Source: Candidatus Acetothermia bacterium
GTDB taxonomy: Bacteria > Bipolaricaulota > Bipolaricaulia > RBG-16-55-9 > DRXL01
Direction of reading: 5' to 3'
DNA: 37,976 nt
NCBI GenBank assembly: GCA_016179105.1
Contig: JACOSB010000003.1
Coordinates: forward strand, 1-37,976
Part shown: one piece after another, positions 16,031-23,724 of the stretch
Layout: each line of letters begins with the position of its first letter
How positions within the stretch are numbered: position 1 is the first letter of the stretch
Position numbers and translations under genes: made by a program
The notes under the pieces: model-generated
Databases searched by the model: none
Seen by the model: the letters and a program-made list of their open reading frames with translations, nothing else
Told to the model about the DNA's origin: nothing

Positions 16031-16480
16031 ATGCAGGCTTTTGGAATCGTTATTCTCCTGGCGGCTGTAGGACTTTTAGGGTTCTTGTTCTTCAACGGTA
16101 CTATTAAAGTCACCGACCGCCCTCCCCCTACGAACTGCGCCGCTACTGAAACCCCCGCTCCTTCGGGAGCCTATAAACATGAAGCAAGCTTTAGCCTATA
16201 CGATGGCAAAATAGTACCCGAACGTGTCGATCTGAGTGGGCCTATCATCTTCATCAGCGTGACGGGTTTCAGCCCTAAAAGACACACTGTTGTGCTGGCT
16301 TCGGTCAAAAATTGTCAAGAGCAAGAGTTGCGCCGGATCGAAGATATCGTCAACAGTCTCCAAGCCCATTATATTAAGATCTCTCTCCCCCCAGGAGAAT
16401 ATCTTCTCTATTGCGTCGTCCGTGAAGGGAAGCTCACCCACCGCGACCTCGGAGAGATTGCCAAGATCATCGTTCACTGA
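16031..16480 (+). CDS. Membrane-anchored cupredoxin-like protein
   Basis: The 149-aa product starts at ATG 16031, 9 bases after GAGGTG. A GTG four codons upstream lies inside that ribosome binding site and is less likely. An N-terminal hydrophobic helix (IVILLAAVGLLGFLFF) anchors or exports it, followed by a Pro-rich linker. The C-terminal 90 residues look like a plastocyanin-type beta sandwich: VPERVDLSGP, a His in KRHTVVLA, and PPGEYLLYC followed by THRDLG. In blue-copper proteins the order is His, Cys, His, Met. Here the first three are present, but Leu stands where Met is expected, so copper binding may be altered or lost. The family assignment is by pattern only. Confidence 0.5.
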   Translation: MQAFGIVILLAAVGLLGFLFFNGTIKVTDRPPPTNCAATETPAPSGAYKHEASFSLYDGKIVPERVDLSGPIIFISVTGFSPKRHTVVLASVKNCQEQELRRIEDIVNSLQAHYIKISLPPGEYLLYCVVREGKLTHRDLGEIAKIIVH

Positions 16481-16501
16481 GAGAAAATCCTAAGAACTAA
16501 G

Positions 16502-16535
16502 AAAAAAGTAGGGGCACAAGATACTGCGCCCCTAC
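16502..16535 (-). terminator. Rho-independent terminator of the stomatin gene, built from a TAGGGGC repeat
   Basis: On the minus strand the arms 16535-16528 and 16515-16508 form an 8-bp stem (gtaggggc/gcccctac) with a 12-nt loop, followed by six T residues (16507-16502). It begins 11 bases after the stop codon. The same gtaggggc unit occurs in the palindromes at 23666-23704 and 24934-24969. Confidence 0.7.
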
Positions 16536-16545
16536 AGATTGTTTG

Positions 16546-17448
16546 TCACGCTTTCTTGGAGTCCTTCGCGGTCAGCGCCTGCATAATTTCTATCGGCAGC
16601 GGGAAGACAATCGTGGATGTGCTGCGCTCGCTCGAGATATCAATCAATGTTTGCAAATACCGCAGCTGCAACGCCGCCGGGTTCTGCTGCAAGATGCTCG
16701 CGGCTTCGCGTAGTTTTTCGGCCGCTTGGAGTTCGCCCTCGGCGTTGATGATCTTGCTGCGGCGCTCGCGCTCTGCTTCGGCCTGGCGGGCGATCGCGCG
16801 CTGCATCTCTTGCGGGATGCGCACGTCTTTGAGCTCGACGGATTTGACTTTGATCCCCCAAGGATCGGTGTGCTCGTCGATGATCGTCTGGAGTTGCTTA
16901 TTGAGCTTCTCCCGCTCGGCGAGCAGATCATCGAGTTGGACTTGGCCCAGCACGCTACGCAAGGTCGTCTGTGAAATTAGGCTCGTCGCCTGATAAAAGT
17001 CCTCGACTTGGACAATCGCGTCTTCGGGTTTTACGACACGGAAGAAGACGATCGCGTTCACACTCACTGTCACGTTGTCGCGGGTTATGACTTCTTGGGG
17101 GGGCACATCCAACGTGTGCGTGCGCAGGCTCACCAGGACGATCTTATCGACGATCGGGATGATGAAAAAAAGCCCGGGCCCTTTCGCCCCTTGCAATCTC
17201 CCTAAGCGGAAGATCACCACACGCTCGTACTCCCGCACGACCTTTACGGCGCTCGTGAAAATGAATAGGCCAACGAAGAAGATCACTAATACCGGTATCG
17301 TCCATTCGGCCATCGACTGCGCACCTCCTAAGAGCTTAAGAATCCAATCTCGAACTGCCCGAATCTGGATGACCGCGATCGCGATGGTCAACAGCACGAA
17401 TAAAGTAGACCAGCCCGAAGGGTTGTTACGGCCGCTCCTGTTAGCCAT
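16546..17448 (-). CDS. SPFH/band-7 protein of the stomatin/slipin type
   Basis: The 300-aa membrane protein starts at ATG 17448, preceded by GAGGGTGATC, which matches the 16S 3' end. The frame is open 61 codons upstream without a better start. It has two N-terminal hydrophobic segments ([14 protein letters not shown] and [14 protein letters not shown]), one more than most slipins. The SPFH core follows ([43 protein letters not shown]), then an Ala/Glu-rich coiled coil ([19 protein letters not shown]). Such proteins oligomerise at the membrane and regulate partner proteases or channels. The NfeD protease partner usually encoded beside it is absent. It has its own promoter and terminator. Confidence 0.9.
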   Translation of the reverse strand: MANRSGRNNPSGWSTLFVLLTIAIAVIQIRAVRDWILKLLGGAQSMAEWTIPVLVIFFVGLFIFTSAVKVVREYERVVIFRLGRLQGAKGPGLFFIIPIVDKIVLVSLRTHTLDVPPQEVITRDNVTVSVNAIVFFRVVKPEDAIVQVEDFYQATSLISQTTLRSVLGQVQLDDLLAEREKLNKQLQTIIDEHTDPWGIKVKSVELKDVRIPQEMQRAIARQAEAERERRSKIINAEGELQAAEKLREAASILQQNPAALQLRYLQTLIDISSERSTSTIVFPLPIEIMQALTAKDSKKA

Positions 17449-17468
17449 CCCACGATCACCCTCAGCGT

Positions 17469-17498
17469 ATCTTAGAGCAAGCGCCCCGACCGAAGCAA
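17469..17498 (-). promoter_or_regulatory. Promoter for the stomatin-like gene
   Basis: On the minus strand TTGCTT (17498-17493) and TAAGAT (17474-17469) are 18 bases apart, divergent from and just beside the tpiA promoter in a 93-bp gap. Confidence 0.35.
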
Positions 17499-17505
17499 AT
17501 CGCGT

Positions 17506-17534
17506 TTGCCCGAAAATCCATTTGCGCTTATAAT
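17506..17534 (+). promoter_or_regulatory. Leaderless promoter of tpiA
   Basis: TTGCCC (17506-17511) and a perfect TATAAT (17529-17534) are 17 bases apart. Only seven bases separate the -10 box from the ATG at 17542, so transcription should begin at or next to the start codon. No ribosome binding site is present. Confidence 0.6.
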
Positions 17535-17541
17535 CCCCACG

Positions 17542-18315
17542 ATGAATTTGCGCCATCCGTTCGTCGTCGCCAACTGGAAGATGCACAAGACGCGCGCCGA
17601 AGCACTCTCCTTCGTGCACGAGTTCAAGCAAGCGCTTCCCGCTCCACCAGCCCTCGAGATCGCGATAGCCCCTTCGTTTCCGTTACTCGAATCGGTCGCT
17701 CAGGCACTCGAGGGCTCTCGCATAAAACTCGTCGCTCAGAATATGCACTTCGCCAAAGAAGGCGCTTTTACCGGAGAAGTCTCCCCGAATCTTTTGTACG
17801 AGCTGGGAGTTACGTATGTGATCTTGGGCCATTCTGAGCGCCGGGGACACTTTCGCGAGACCGATGGGCTCATTAACCAAAAAATTCACGCGGCGTTCGA
17901 GTTCGATCTCGTCCCTATTTTATGTGTCGGAGAAACGTTGGAAGAGCGTCAAAGGGGACAAAAGGAGACCGAGCGTGTGCTGGAACGCCAGTTGAGTTCA
18001 GACTTAAAAGATTTGATCCCAAGCTCTGTCGACAGCCTCGTGATTGCCTACGAGCCGGTCTGGGCCATTGGCACGGGCGTCCATGCGTCCCCGGCCGACG
18101 CGGAAGCGGGCGCCGCGTTCATTCGTCGTTCTATCGCTCGCTGGTTTAATGAAATAACGGCTTCGTCCGTGCGCATTCTCTACGGCGGCAGCGTGAAGCC
18201 CGACAATGCTCCAGAGCTCTTGGCATTGCCGAACATCGACGGAGCGCTTGTCGGCGGAGCTTCGCTTGATCCCAAGGCTTTTGCAGAGATCGCGCAAGCC
18301 GTTCCGAACAGATAA
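17542..18315 (+). CDS. tpiA: Triosephosphate isomerase
   Basis: TpiA interconverts dihydroxyacetone phosphate and glyceraldehyde 3-phosphate in glycolysis and gluconeogenesis. The 257-aa protein shows the N-terminal substrate loop VANWKMHKT (catalytic Lys), the electrophilic His in ILGHSERR, and the catalytic Glu in [13 protein letters not shown], followed by the phosphate loop YGGSVKPDN and VGGASLD. All key residues are intact. I chose ATG 17542 because family members begin at this point and because the -10 box lies directly before it. An upstream in-frame codon at 17506 would fall inside the promoter. Confidence 0.97.
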   Translation: MNLRHPFVVANWKMHKTRAEALSFVHEFKQALPAPPALEIAIAPSFPLLESVAQALEGSRIKLVAQNMHFAKEGAFTGEVSPNLLYELGVTYVILGHSERRGHFRETDGLINQKIHAAFEFDLVPILCVGETLEERQRGQKETERVLERQLSSDLKDLIPSSVDSLVIAYEPVWAIGTGVHASPADAEAGAAFIRRSIARWFNEITASSVRILYGGSVKPDNAPELLALPNIDGALVGGASLDPKAFAEIAQAVPNR

Positions 18316-18338
18316 GTTCGTGTCGTCTGTTCTGCAGG

Positions 18339-18358
18339 AGCGCAGCATGCTGCGCTTT
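18339..18358 (+). terminator. Palindromic hairpin after tpiA, possible terminator
   Basis: agcgcagcatgctgcgct (18339-18356) is a perfect 18-bp palindrome that folds into a 7-bp stem with a 4-nt loop and runs into TTTTA. It lies 23 bases after the tpiA stop. It could equally be a dispersed repeat of the REP kind. Confidence 0.45.
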
Positions 18359-18426
18359 TACCAATGGTTGTACTAATTCCAGTTCATCTTGTCTCATTCA
18401 TGGAGTCGAAAATCTGCTGAAAACAA

Positions 18427-18440
18427 GGGGCTTAAGCCCC
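18427..18440. repeat. Short GGGGCTTAAGCCCC palindrome
   Basis: This perfect 14-bp palindrome, extended with one mismatch to ACA/TGT flanks, lies between tpiA and pgsA, 53 bases before the pgsA -35 box. No T-run follows. Confidence 0.5.
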
Positions 18441-18492
18441 CTGTCTCATGACATTTCGAACGCAAATCAGTATTACTCCAAGAAATCGTTTG

Positions 18493-18521
18493 TTGAAAAA
18501 TTGCCTCAGCCCACCTACAAT
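18493..18521 (+). promoter_or_regulatory. Leaderless promoter of pgsA
   Basis: TTGAAA (18493-18498) and TACAAT (18516-18521) are 17 bases apart. Six bases separate the -10 box from ATG 18528 and there is no ribosome binding site, so the mRNA should start at the ATG. Confidence 0.6.
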
Positions 18522-18527
18522 TTTGCG

Positions 18528-19088
18528 ATGAAATCGAGCAATATCTTTAACTTGCCGAACCAGATCACGCTCTGGCGTATCGCGATGATCCCCACGTTGA
18601 TGTTCTTCTTGCTCACGCCCTGGGCTTACGGCAAGCACGTCGCTCTGATTATTTTCATTCTCGCGGCGATCTCCGATGCGGTCGACGGGTACATCGCACG
18701 TAGCACGGACCGGGTCACAGATTTTGGTCAGTTCGCCGACCCCATCGCCGACAAACTTTTAATCACGGCAGCGTTGTTGCCTTTTGTCCAATCGGGCAAG
18801 CTCTGGTCGGTCTGGGTGATGGTCATCCTCGCGCGAGAGTTTCTCGTCACGGGGCTACGCATCTTAGCGCTCGCCAAAGGCGAGGTCATCAAAGTGAGTG
18901 CTCTCGGGAAATGGAAGACGTTCTCTCATATCGCCTTGGTGGTCGTGCTGATCGGGCAGGATTTGTTCGATTGGGGACCTTGGGGCTGGCTCATGAAACA
19001 ACTATTTATCGCATTGGCCGTCGTCTTGGCGATCGCTTCGGCGTTAGACTATTTTTACAAGAGCCGTCACGTCTTGCGCCAACTCTAA
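18528..19088 (+). CDS. pgsA: CDP-diacylglycerol--glycerol-3-phosphate 3-phosphatidyltransferase
   Basis: This 186-aa inner-membrane enzyme transfers a phosphatidyl group from CDP-diacylglycerol to glycerol 3-phosphate, the committed step to phosphatidylglycerol and cardiolipin. The CDP-alcohol phosphotransferase motif D-x2-D-G-x2-A-R-x8-G-x3-D-x3-D is complete, running from SDAVDGYIARS to DFGQFADPIADK. NLPNQITLWRI at the N-terminus and five or so hydrophobic helices are typical. The start is ATG 18528, set by the -10 box six bases before it; a TTG nine codons upstream would lie inside the promoter. Family members that make phosphatidylinositol or phosphatidylserine share the motif, but length and the N-terminus favour PgsA. 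Confidence 0.92.
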   Translation: MKSSNIFNLPNQITLWRIAMIPTLMFFLLTPWAYGKHVALIIFILAAISDAVDGYIARSTDRVTDFGQFADPIADKLLITAALLPFVQSGKLWSVWVMVILAREFLVTGLRILALAKGEVIKVSALGKWKTFSHIALVVVLIGQDLFDWGPWGWLMKQLFIALAVVLAIASALDYFYKSRHVLRQL

Positions 19089-19165
19089 GAATATCTTTTC
19101 ATAACTGCCGAAGATGCAGAAAATATAGCGCAAAAAGCACATCCGAATTTGCTTTTTCTTTAAGG

Positions 19166-19215
19166 ATGGGGGGAGTGCAAGCACCGAGGGGCCTGCCCCT
19201 ATGGCCCCCCTAGCG
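19166..19215. other. G/C-run region with nested hairpins
   Basis: Between pgsA and the converging gene at 19242, a run of six G residues near 19169 can pair with a run of C residues near 19205, enclosing the small hairpin AGGGG-cctg-CCCCT. It may act as a transcript end for either gene, but no T-run is evident. A 10-bp palindromic word here (GTGCAAGCAC, 19175-19184) reappears as its complement at 19765-19774, on the other side of the frameshifted gene. Confidence 0.3.
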
Positions 19216-19241
19216 CTCTCCCTCGTTGTGACTGAGGATAT

Positions 19242-19545
19242 CTAGGCTCCGCCCTCCGGGCGCTTGATGACGCTCTTGCTCTGGATGGCGAGCGCGCGTC
19301 GTATGTCTCGCTCGCCGACCATCTTCTCAGCGAGTAAGACCTGACCGAGCTTGCGTTTGTTGCCCTCGCGCTTCTGGATTTCTGTGGCCGCACAAGATCT
19401 CCCCGAGCTTCTTGTCGGCCTCAAAATACTCTTCGATGATCGACAGGATGACCGCGCTCTTGCTGCGGCGCTCGGCATCGGCCTTGTCGTCAATCTGGTC
19501 GAGCAAATACTGATCGTCCTTGGTGTAGTAAATCGTGAGCTGCAT
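19242..19545 (-). pseudogene. Frameshifted gene: RHH DNA-binding domain plus MshEN-like domain
   Basis: The start ATG at 19545 follows AAGGAGG by about 12 bases. The first 55 codons encode a ribbon-helix-helix domain (MQLTIYYTKDDQYLLDQI, then RRSKSAVILSIIEEYFE) and run into KKLGEIL. That frame then degenerates and stops at 19327. The neighbouring frame continues with EIQKREGNKRKLGQVLLAEK, then DIRRALAIQ, to a stop at 19242. That stretch resembles the small domain found at the N-terminus of type II secretion ATPases (GspE/MshEN). Removing one G from the GG near 19390 joins the two halves into one protein of about 100 aa. It is either a genuine frameshift or a sequence error. The intact protein would be a small transcription regulator of unknown target. 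Confidence 0.6.
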
Positions 19546-19768
19546 CTGCTGTCATCTCCTCCTTGGAATGATAAACTCACTTCTCGGCTGTAGGTATTTT
19601 ATACCAATTCTCTCAGGAATTCAAGAGATCATAGGGTAAATATGTATTTTCTCCTTGTCTTATCGCATTGGGGAACCACGGGTATTATAACACAATCTCC
19701 CCTAGCGATGCTCGTACGCTGCTCAAACTAGGAAAAGAGAGGCTCTTGCCCCCGTCCGCTGAGAGTGC

Positions 19769-19797
19769 TTGCACCATCTAAAAAATTCCTCTAAGCT
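19769..19797 (+). promoter_or_regulatory. Leaderless promoter of fabL-mutS2
   Basis: TTGCAC (19769-19774) and TAAGCT (19792-19797) are 17 bases apart, and six bases (ctggcc) separate the -10 box from ATG 19804. The -10 match is weaker than at tpiA and pgsA, but the geometry is identical and no ribosome binding site is present. Confidence 0.45.
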
Positions 19798-19803
19798 CTG
19801 GCC

Positions 19804-20550
19804 ATGAGCAAAAAAGTCGCATTGGTGACCGGATCGAGCCGCGGCATCGGCCGCGCGATCGCGCTCGAGCTGGCACGCCACGGTTCAGACCTTGTGATCA
19901 ATTATCGCCGCAACAGCTCACGCGCACTGGCCGAAGCGGTCGCTACCGAAGTAAGAACGCTGGGGAACCGAGCTCTCACGGTTAAAGCAGACATTGCTGA
20001 TTCTGAAGATATCGTATCTCTGTTCGACCAGATTCAGAACGAATTTAGCTATTTGGATATTTTGGTGAATAACGCAGCATCAGCCGTCTTCCGCCCGCTC
20101 CTGCAGCTCGAAGAGAAGCACTGGGAGCACGTCTGGGATATTAACTTACGAGCGCTCAACGAGTGCATTCGCCACGCTGTCCCGCTGATGAAGGGGCGCA
20201 AAGCGTCGATCGTGAACATCACGAGTCTGGGGAGCATCAAGTATCTTCCGAATTACGGAGCACTCGGGGCTGCCAAGGCGGCGATCGAATCGCTGACACG
20301 CAGCTATGCCGTCGAGCTCGCGCCCGATATTAACGTCAACGCCGTCTGTGGCAGCTTGGTGGACCAAACGGGTGTGAGCGAGTGGATCCCCGATGATGAG
20401 AAAGAAAAATGGGCCCAAATGGCTCCCGCTGGGAGAATTCTGCGACCCGAAGATATGGCCAACGTAGTCGCGTTTCTCTGCAGCGAAAGCGCCGAGATGA
20501 TCCGGGGACAAGCGATCGTCGTCGACGGCGGACTCACGCTGAAAATCTAA
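19804..20550 (+). CDS. fabL: Enoyl-ACP reductase III (FabL-type short-chain reductase)
   Basis: FabL reduces the trans-2-enoyl-ACP double bond in the last step of each fatty-acid elongation cycle, using NADPH. The 248-aa protein has the cofactor loop VTGSSRGIGRA and NNAAS. It has Tyr151 and Lys158 in the Y-x6-K arrangement of enoyl reductases rather than the Y-x3-K of ordinary short-chain dehydrogenases. SLGSIKYLPNYGALGAAK and MIRGQAIVVDGG closely match my memory of Bacillus subtilis FabL. A 3-oxoacyl reductase (FabG) would be the alternative, but the Y-x6-K spacing argues against it. It overlaps mutS2 by one base (TAATG). Confidence 0.82.
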   Translation: MSKKVALVTGSSRGIGRAIALELARHGSDLVINYRRNSSRALAEAVATEVRTLGNRALTVKADIADSEDIVSLFDQIQNEFSYLDILVNNAASAVFRPLLQLEEKHWEHVWDINLRALNECIRHAVPLMKGRKASIVNITSLGSIKYLPNYGALGAAKAAIESLTRSYAVELAPDINVNAVCGSLVDQTGVSEWIPDDEKEKWAQMAPAGRILRPEDMANVVAFLCSESAEMIRGQAIVVDGGLTLKI

Positions 20551-22904
20551 TGTTCATCACCAACGAAAAGACGCTTCGCGACCTGGAGTATGCAAAGCTC
20601 AAAGAGATTTTGAAAGAGTATGCGAGCAGCGATCTGGGGCGCGATCTGATCGAAAAACTCAGGCCGTCTGCTGAGCAGGCTACGATCGAGCTGGAGCTCG
20701 TTCGTGTGGCCGAGATGCGCAGCGCACTGCGCGAAACGCATCTGGGCTTGAACGGTATTTCTGATTTAAGACCCATTCTGCATCATGCCCATGAGACGAC
20801 GTCGCTTCCCGGAGAAGAGTTTTTGGCGATCCTCCAGACGCTTGAAGCCCTGCGACTTCTCAAAGAAAATTTGGAAAATTTGGAAAAATTCCCAAAGCTT
20901 CAAGAACTGGGAGAGCGCATCGGCGTTTTCAGGGAGCTCGAAGAATTTTTGCGTAGAGTGCTCGATGAAGAGGGGGAAATCAAAGAGAATGCTTCGCCTA
21001 AACTGAGAGAATTATCCGTGCAAAAGCGCATTCTGGAAGAGCGCGTCCAGAAAAAATTAAGGGCCATGCTGCAGTCGTCAGAATTTTCTGAGCTCTTACA
21101 AGACGGCATCATCACGCGGCGCTCCAGTCGCCTCGTGATCCCGATCAAGAGCTCGGCCAAGCACGAGATCGATTGCGTCGTGCACGATAGCTCGGATTCG
21201 GGCCAGACGCTCTATGTCGAGCCCACTTCGATTGTCGAGGAGAACAACGAGATCCGTGAGCTCGAAGCGTCCATTCGTGACGAGAAGCTCCGCATCCTGC
21301 GGGAACTCACGAGCAAATTGAACGCCGAGAGCAAGCGCCTCGAAGAGACTCTGAAAGCCTTAGCGTATCTCGATCTGCTTTACGCCAAGGCGAATTACGC
21401 GCTCAGTCTCAATTGCACTATCCCCCAGATTAACGCAGACGGGCATGTCTATATGATTAACGCACGTCACCCGTTGCTCGACCAGCCGAACGTTGTCCCG
21501 ATCGAGATGCGCTTTGGCGAACGCCATCAGGGCGTGGTCATCACCGGACCCAACACGGGCGGAAAGACAGTCTCGCTCAAGACGGTTGGATTGCTGACGC
21601 TGATGGCTCAGTCGGGTATCCCGATTCCTGCTGCGCCCGACAGCAAAGTCTCCATCTTTTCTAAAATCTTTTCGGACATCGGCGATGAGCAGAGCATCTC
21701 TCAGAATTTAAGCACTTTTTCAGCGCACATGAAAAACATCGTCGGCATCTTGAGCGAAGTCGATCACCAGACGCTTGTGCTCATCGATGAACTCGGTGCG
21801 GGCACCGATCCTCAGGAAGGCGCAGCGTTGGGCATCGCCATCTTAAGAAAGCTGCTGGACGCCGGCGCAAAGATGGTCGTCACGACGCACTTTAGTGCGA
21901 TCAAGCACTTTGCCTATCAGAACGAGAAATTGAAGACATGCTCGGTCACGTTTGACGTCGAGACGCTCTCGCCGACCTATCGCTTGGTCGAGGGGGTTGG
22001 CACGAGCAACGCGTTTGTCATCGCCCAGCGCTTGGGCCTGGCCGAGACAATGATCGGCGATGCCCAGTCTTTTCTCACGGAAGGACAAATACGCGTCGAA
22101 GATATTATCCGCCAGCTCCAAGAAGAGCGCGAAGATTTGCGAGCCGAGCGCGAGCGTGTAGCTCAGCGCCAGCAAGAGGTCGACCAGAAATACTCCGAGT
22201 ACATCCACAAATTGCAAGCCTTCGAAGAAAAAAAAGAGTCTGCACTCCGGCGTGAGCTGCGTCAGCTGGATGATTTAGTGCGTGAAGCACGAGGCTCGCT
22301 CGAATCGGCGATTCATATAGCCAAGCAAAAAGCGATCGACGAAGCCCAGCTGCGTCAAGCGTTGCAAAAGACCGTGGAGCTGAATCAGCAACTGAACGAA
22401 GCCGAGAAACAACTGAATGCTGAGCCGGCGCAAACGCCGCTCGCTTTCTCGGAACTACGCGAGGGGTTTAAAATCATATTCCGGGGCAGTAAGAAGATCG
22501 GCAGCGTGCGCCAAGCAATTGCTCCGAATCGTATCGAAGCCGACCTCGACGGTCTGAGAATCTGGACGAAGCTTGGTGATTTAGTCAGAGCTCCCGAAGC
22601 AAAGCCAGAAGAGCGCCCGACGCTGCGCCCCACGGTCGAACTCTCGCCGGGCTCGACGCCTGAGCTTGAACTTCACGTGCGAGGCATGAGCGCGAGCGAA
22701 GCGATTCGCGAGGTTGATCTGTATTTGGACAAGTGTTTGCTCGCGGGGTTCTCTCGCGGGTTCATCGTGCATGGCAAAGGCACCGGAGTGCTGCGCCAAG
22801 AGATTCGCAAGCACTTGACGAATTTGCGTCACGTGAAAAAATTCTACTCGGCTCCGCACAACGAGGGTGGCGATGGGATCACGGTCGTCGAACTGGCAGA
22901 CTGA
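20550..22904 (+). CDS. mutS2: MutS2 DNA/ribosome-associated ATPase with Smr nuclease domain
   Basis: The start is ATG 20550, overlapping the fabL stop by one base; the open frame extends 47 codons further into fabL without signs of coding. The 784-aa length is normal. The order is an N-terminal MutS-type core and clamp (coiled coils around 100-300), then the ATPase with Walker A GPNTGGKT at residues 333-340, Walker B LVLIDELGAGTDP and the VTTHFSAIK switch. A long Glu/Arg coiled coil follows (570-670), and a C-terminal Smr domain has LHVRGM and VHGKGTGVLR. MutS2 lacks the mismatch-reading domain of MutS. It is linked to recombination suppression and, in Bacillus, to rescue of collided ribosomes. 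Confidence 0.96.
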   Translation: MFITNEKTLRDLEYAKLKEILKEYASSDLGRDLIEKLRPSAEQATIELELVRVAEMRSALRETHLGLNGISDLRPILHHAHETTSLPGEEFLAILQTLEALRLLKENLENLEKFPKLQELGERIGVFRELEEFLRRVLDEEGEIKENASPKLRELSVQKRILEERVQKKLRAMLQSSEFSELLQDGIITRRSSRLVIPIKSSAKHEIDCVVHDSSDSGQTLYVEPTSIVEENNEIRELEASIRDEKLRILRELTSKLNAESKRLEETLKALAYLDLLYAKANYALSLNCTIPQINADGHVYMINARHPLLDQPNVVPIEMRFGERHQGVVITGPNTGGKTVSLKTVGLLTLMAQSGIPIPAAPDSKVSIFSKIFSDIGDEQSISQNLSTFSAHMKNIVGILSEVDHQTLVLIDELGAGTDPQEGAALGIAILRKLLDAGAKMVVTTHFSAIKHFAYQNEKLKTCSVTFDVETLSPTYRLVEGVGTSNAFVIAQRLGLAETMIGDAQSFLTEGQIRVEDIIRQLQEEREDLRAERERVAQRQQEVDQKYSEYIHKLQAFEEKKESALRRELRQLDDLVREARGSLESAIHIAKQKAIDEAQLRQALQKTVELNQQLNEAEKQLNAEPAQTPLAFSELREGFKIIFRGSKKIGSVRQAIAPNRIEADLDGLRIWTKLGDLVRAPEAKPEERPTLRPTVELSPGSTPELELHVRGMSASEAIREVDLYLDKCLLAGFSRGFIVHGKGTGVLRQEIRKHLTNLRHVKKFYSAPHNEGGDGITVVELAD

Positions 22905-22912
22905 GAATCGTT

Positions 22913-22943
22913 GGAACCGCCAAGACGTCAAGGTCGCCAAGAA
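22913..22943. repeat. Intergenic CCGCCAAG-type repeat, copy 2
   Basis: ggaaccgccaagacgtcaag and tcgccaagaa reproduce the copy after proC and the inverted copy at 24975-25003. It begins nine bases after the mutS2 stop. Confidence 0.65.
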
Positions 22944-22951
22944 ATCTTCAT

Positions 22952-22970
22952 TGTAGGGACAAGGCTTGTC
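22952..22970. repeat. Degenerate half-copy of the TGTAGGGGC palindrome
   Basis: tgtagggacaaggcttgtc keeps the outer TGTAGGG arm and an inner GACAAG/CTTGTC fold but lacks the mirror arm seen in the full copies. Confidence 0.45.
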
Positions 22971-23010
22971 TTGCCTTGATCGGGTGCGCAGCAAGCAGTG
23001 CTCTATGAAT

Positions 23011-23039
23011 TTGCGTCCAGACTCGCCGTGATGTATGCT
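23011..23039 (+). promoter_or_regulatory. Promoter for the DUF4399-like gene
   Basis: TTGCGT (23011-23016) and TATGCT (23034-23039) are 17 bases apart. The start would be near 23046, right at the ribosome binding site AAAGGAG (23047-23053). Confidence 0.4.
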
Positions 23040-23059
23040 CAGCAGGAAAGGAGAAAACC

Positions 23060-23665
23060 TTGAAAAGAATTTCTTCGCTGGTATTCTTTGCTCTCTTGAG
23101 TCTATTCGTATCTTCGCTCGCGCTCGCGCATGGGAAAGCCGAGACAACCGCTCCGCAGGTGCTGATCGCGGGTCCCTCGAACGGCCAAGTAATCTCCGGC
23201 AGTGAGATTACCGTAGACCTCATAGCCACAGGCGTCACCATACAAAAAGCCGACGGGCAACATGTGGATGGGATCGCGCATTTTCACTTGTTTCTCGGCA
23301 CTGAGGAGATGACTCCCAAAGCCGGTGAGCCGCTCGGCAAAGATTGGGTCCATACAGCCGAAACGAAATATACTTTCAAAGATGTGAAGCCGGGGAAGTA
23401 CGTCTTGACCGTCGTGCTCGCGGACGGAAAGCACGTTCCGCTCGAAGGGGCAACGGCTAAGGCCACAGTGCAATTCGCGACCGAAGCTTCCGTGGGTCAA
23501 CCGCCCCCCGCCACCGAGACCAAGAAAGAAGAGCACACGATGGAGCAGGGCAAGAAGATGGACGAGAAGATGATGCAGATGCATAACCAGCACACAATGC
23601 TACTCGTCATCGGGCTCTTGTTGGTTGCTGCCGTCGCTGTTTACGTCTTCTTCTTTAACAAATAA
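23060..23665 (+). CDS. Exported DUF4399-like protein with Met/His-rich linker and C-terminal membrane anchor
   Basis: Translation starts at TTG 23060, six bases after AAAGGAG. The 201-aa product has a signal peptide (LVFFALLSLFVSSLALA), then a beta-rich domain of about 110 residues with GPSNGQVISGSEITVDL, HFHLFLG and KPGKYVLTVVLADGKHVPL. That pattern matches the rod-shaped DUF4399 family as I recall it. A linker rich in Met and His (KKMDEKMMQMHNQHTM) follows, then one transmembrane helix (LLVIGLLLVAAVAVYVFFF). The linker could bind copper or another soft metal, but this is inference. It would sit on the outer face of the inner membrane. It ends at a strong hairpin facing the YeiH-type gene. 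Confidence 0.6.
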   Translation: MKRISSLVFFALLSLFVSSLALAHGKAETTAPQVLIAGPSNGQVISGSEITVDLIATGVTIQKADGQHVDGIAHFHLFLGTEEMTPKAGEPLGKDWVHTAETKYTFKDVKPGKYVLTVVLADGKHVPLEGATAKATVQFATEASVGQPPPATETKKEEHTMEQGKKMDEKMMQMHNQHTMLLVIGLLLVAAVAVYVFFFNK

Positions 23666-23704
23666 TTGCTTGTAGGGGCGAGGCAACCTCGCCCCTACAA
23701 GCAA
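23666..23704. terminator. Bidirectional terminator-like hairpin (TGTAGGGGC palindrome, full copy)
   Basis: An 18-bp perfect stem (23666-23683 with 23687-23704) with a 3-nt loop lies between two convergent genes. TTT follows on the plus side and ATTATTT on the minus side, so it can end transcripts both ways. The same palindromic unit occurs at 24934-24969 and 16508-16535. Confidence 0.7.
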
Positions 23705-23724
23705 TTTCTACACAACAAAATTTC

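Noticed and set aside
19175..19774. 10-bp inverted word GTGCAAGCAC/GTGCTTGCAC flanking the frameshifted RHH gene as ends of a mobile element
   Set aside because: The similarity does not extend beyond 10 bases, there is no target duplication and no transposase. The word is itself nearly palindromic.
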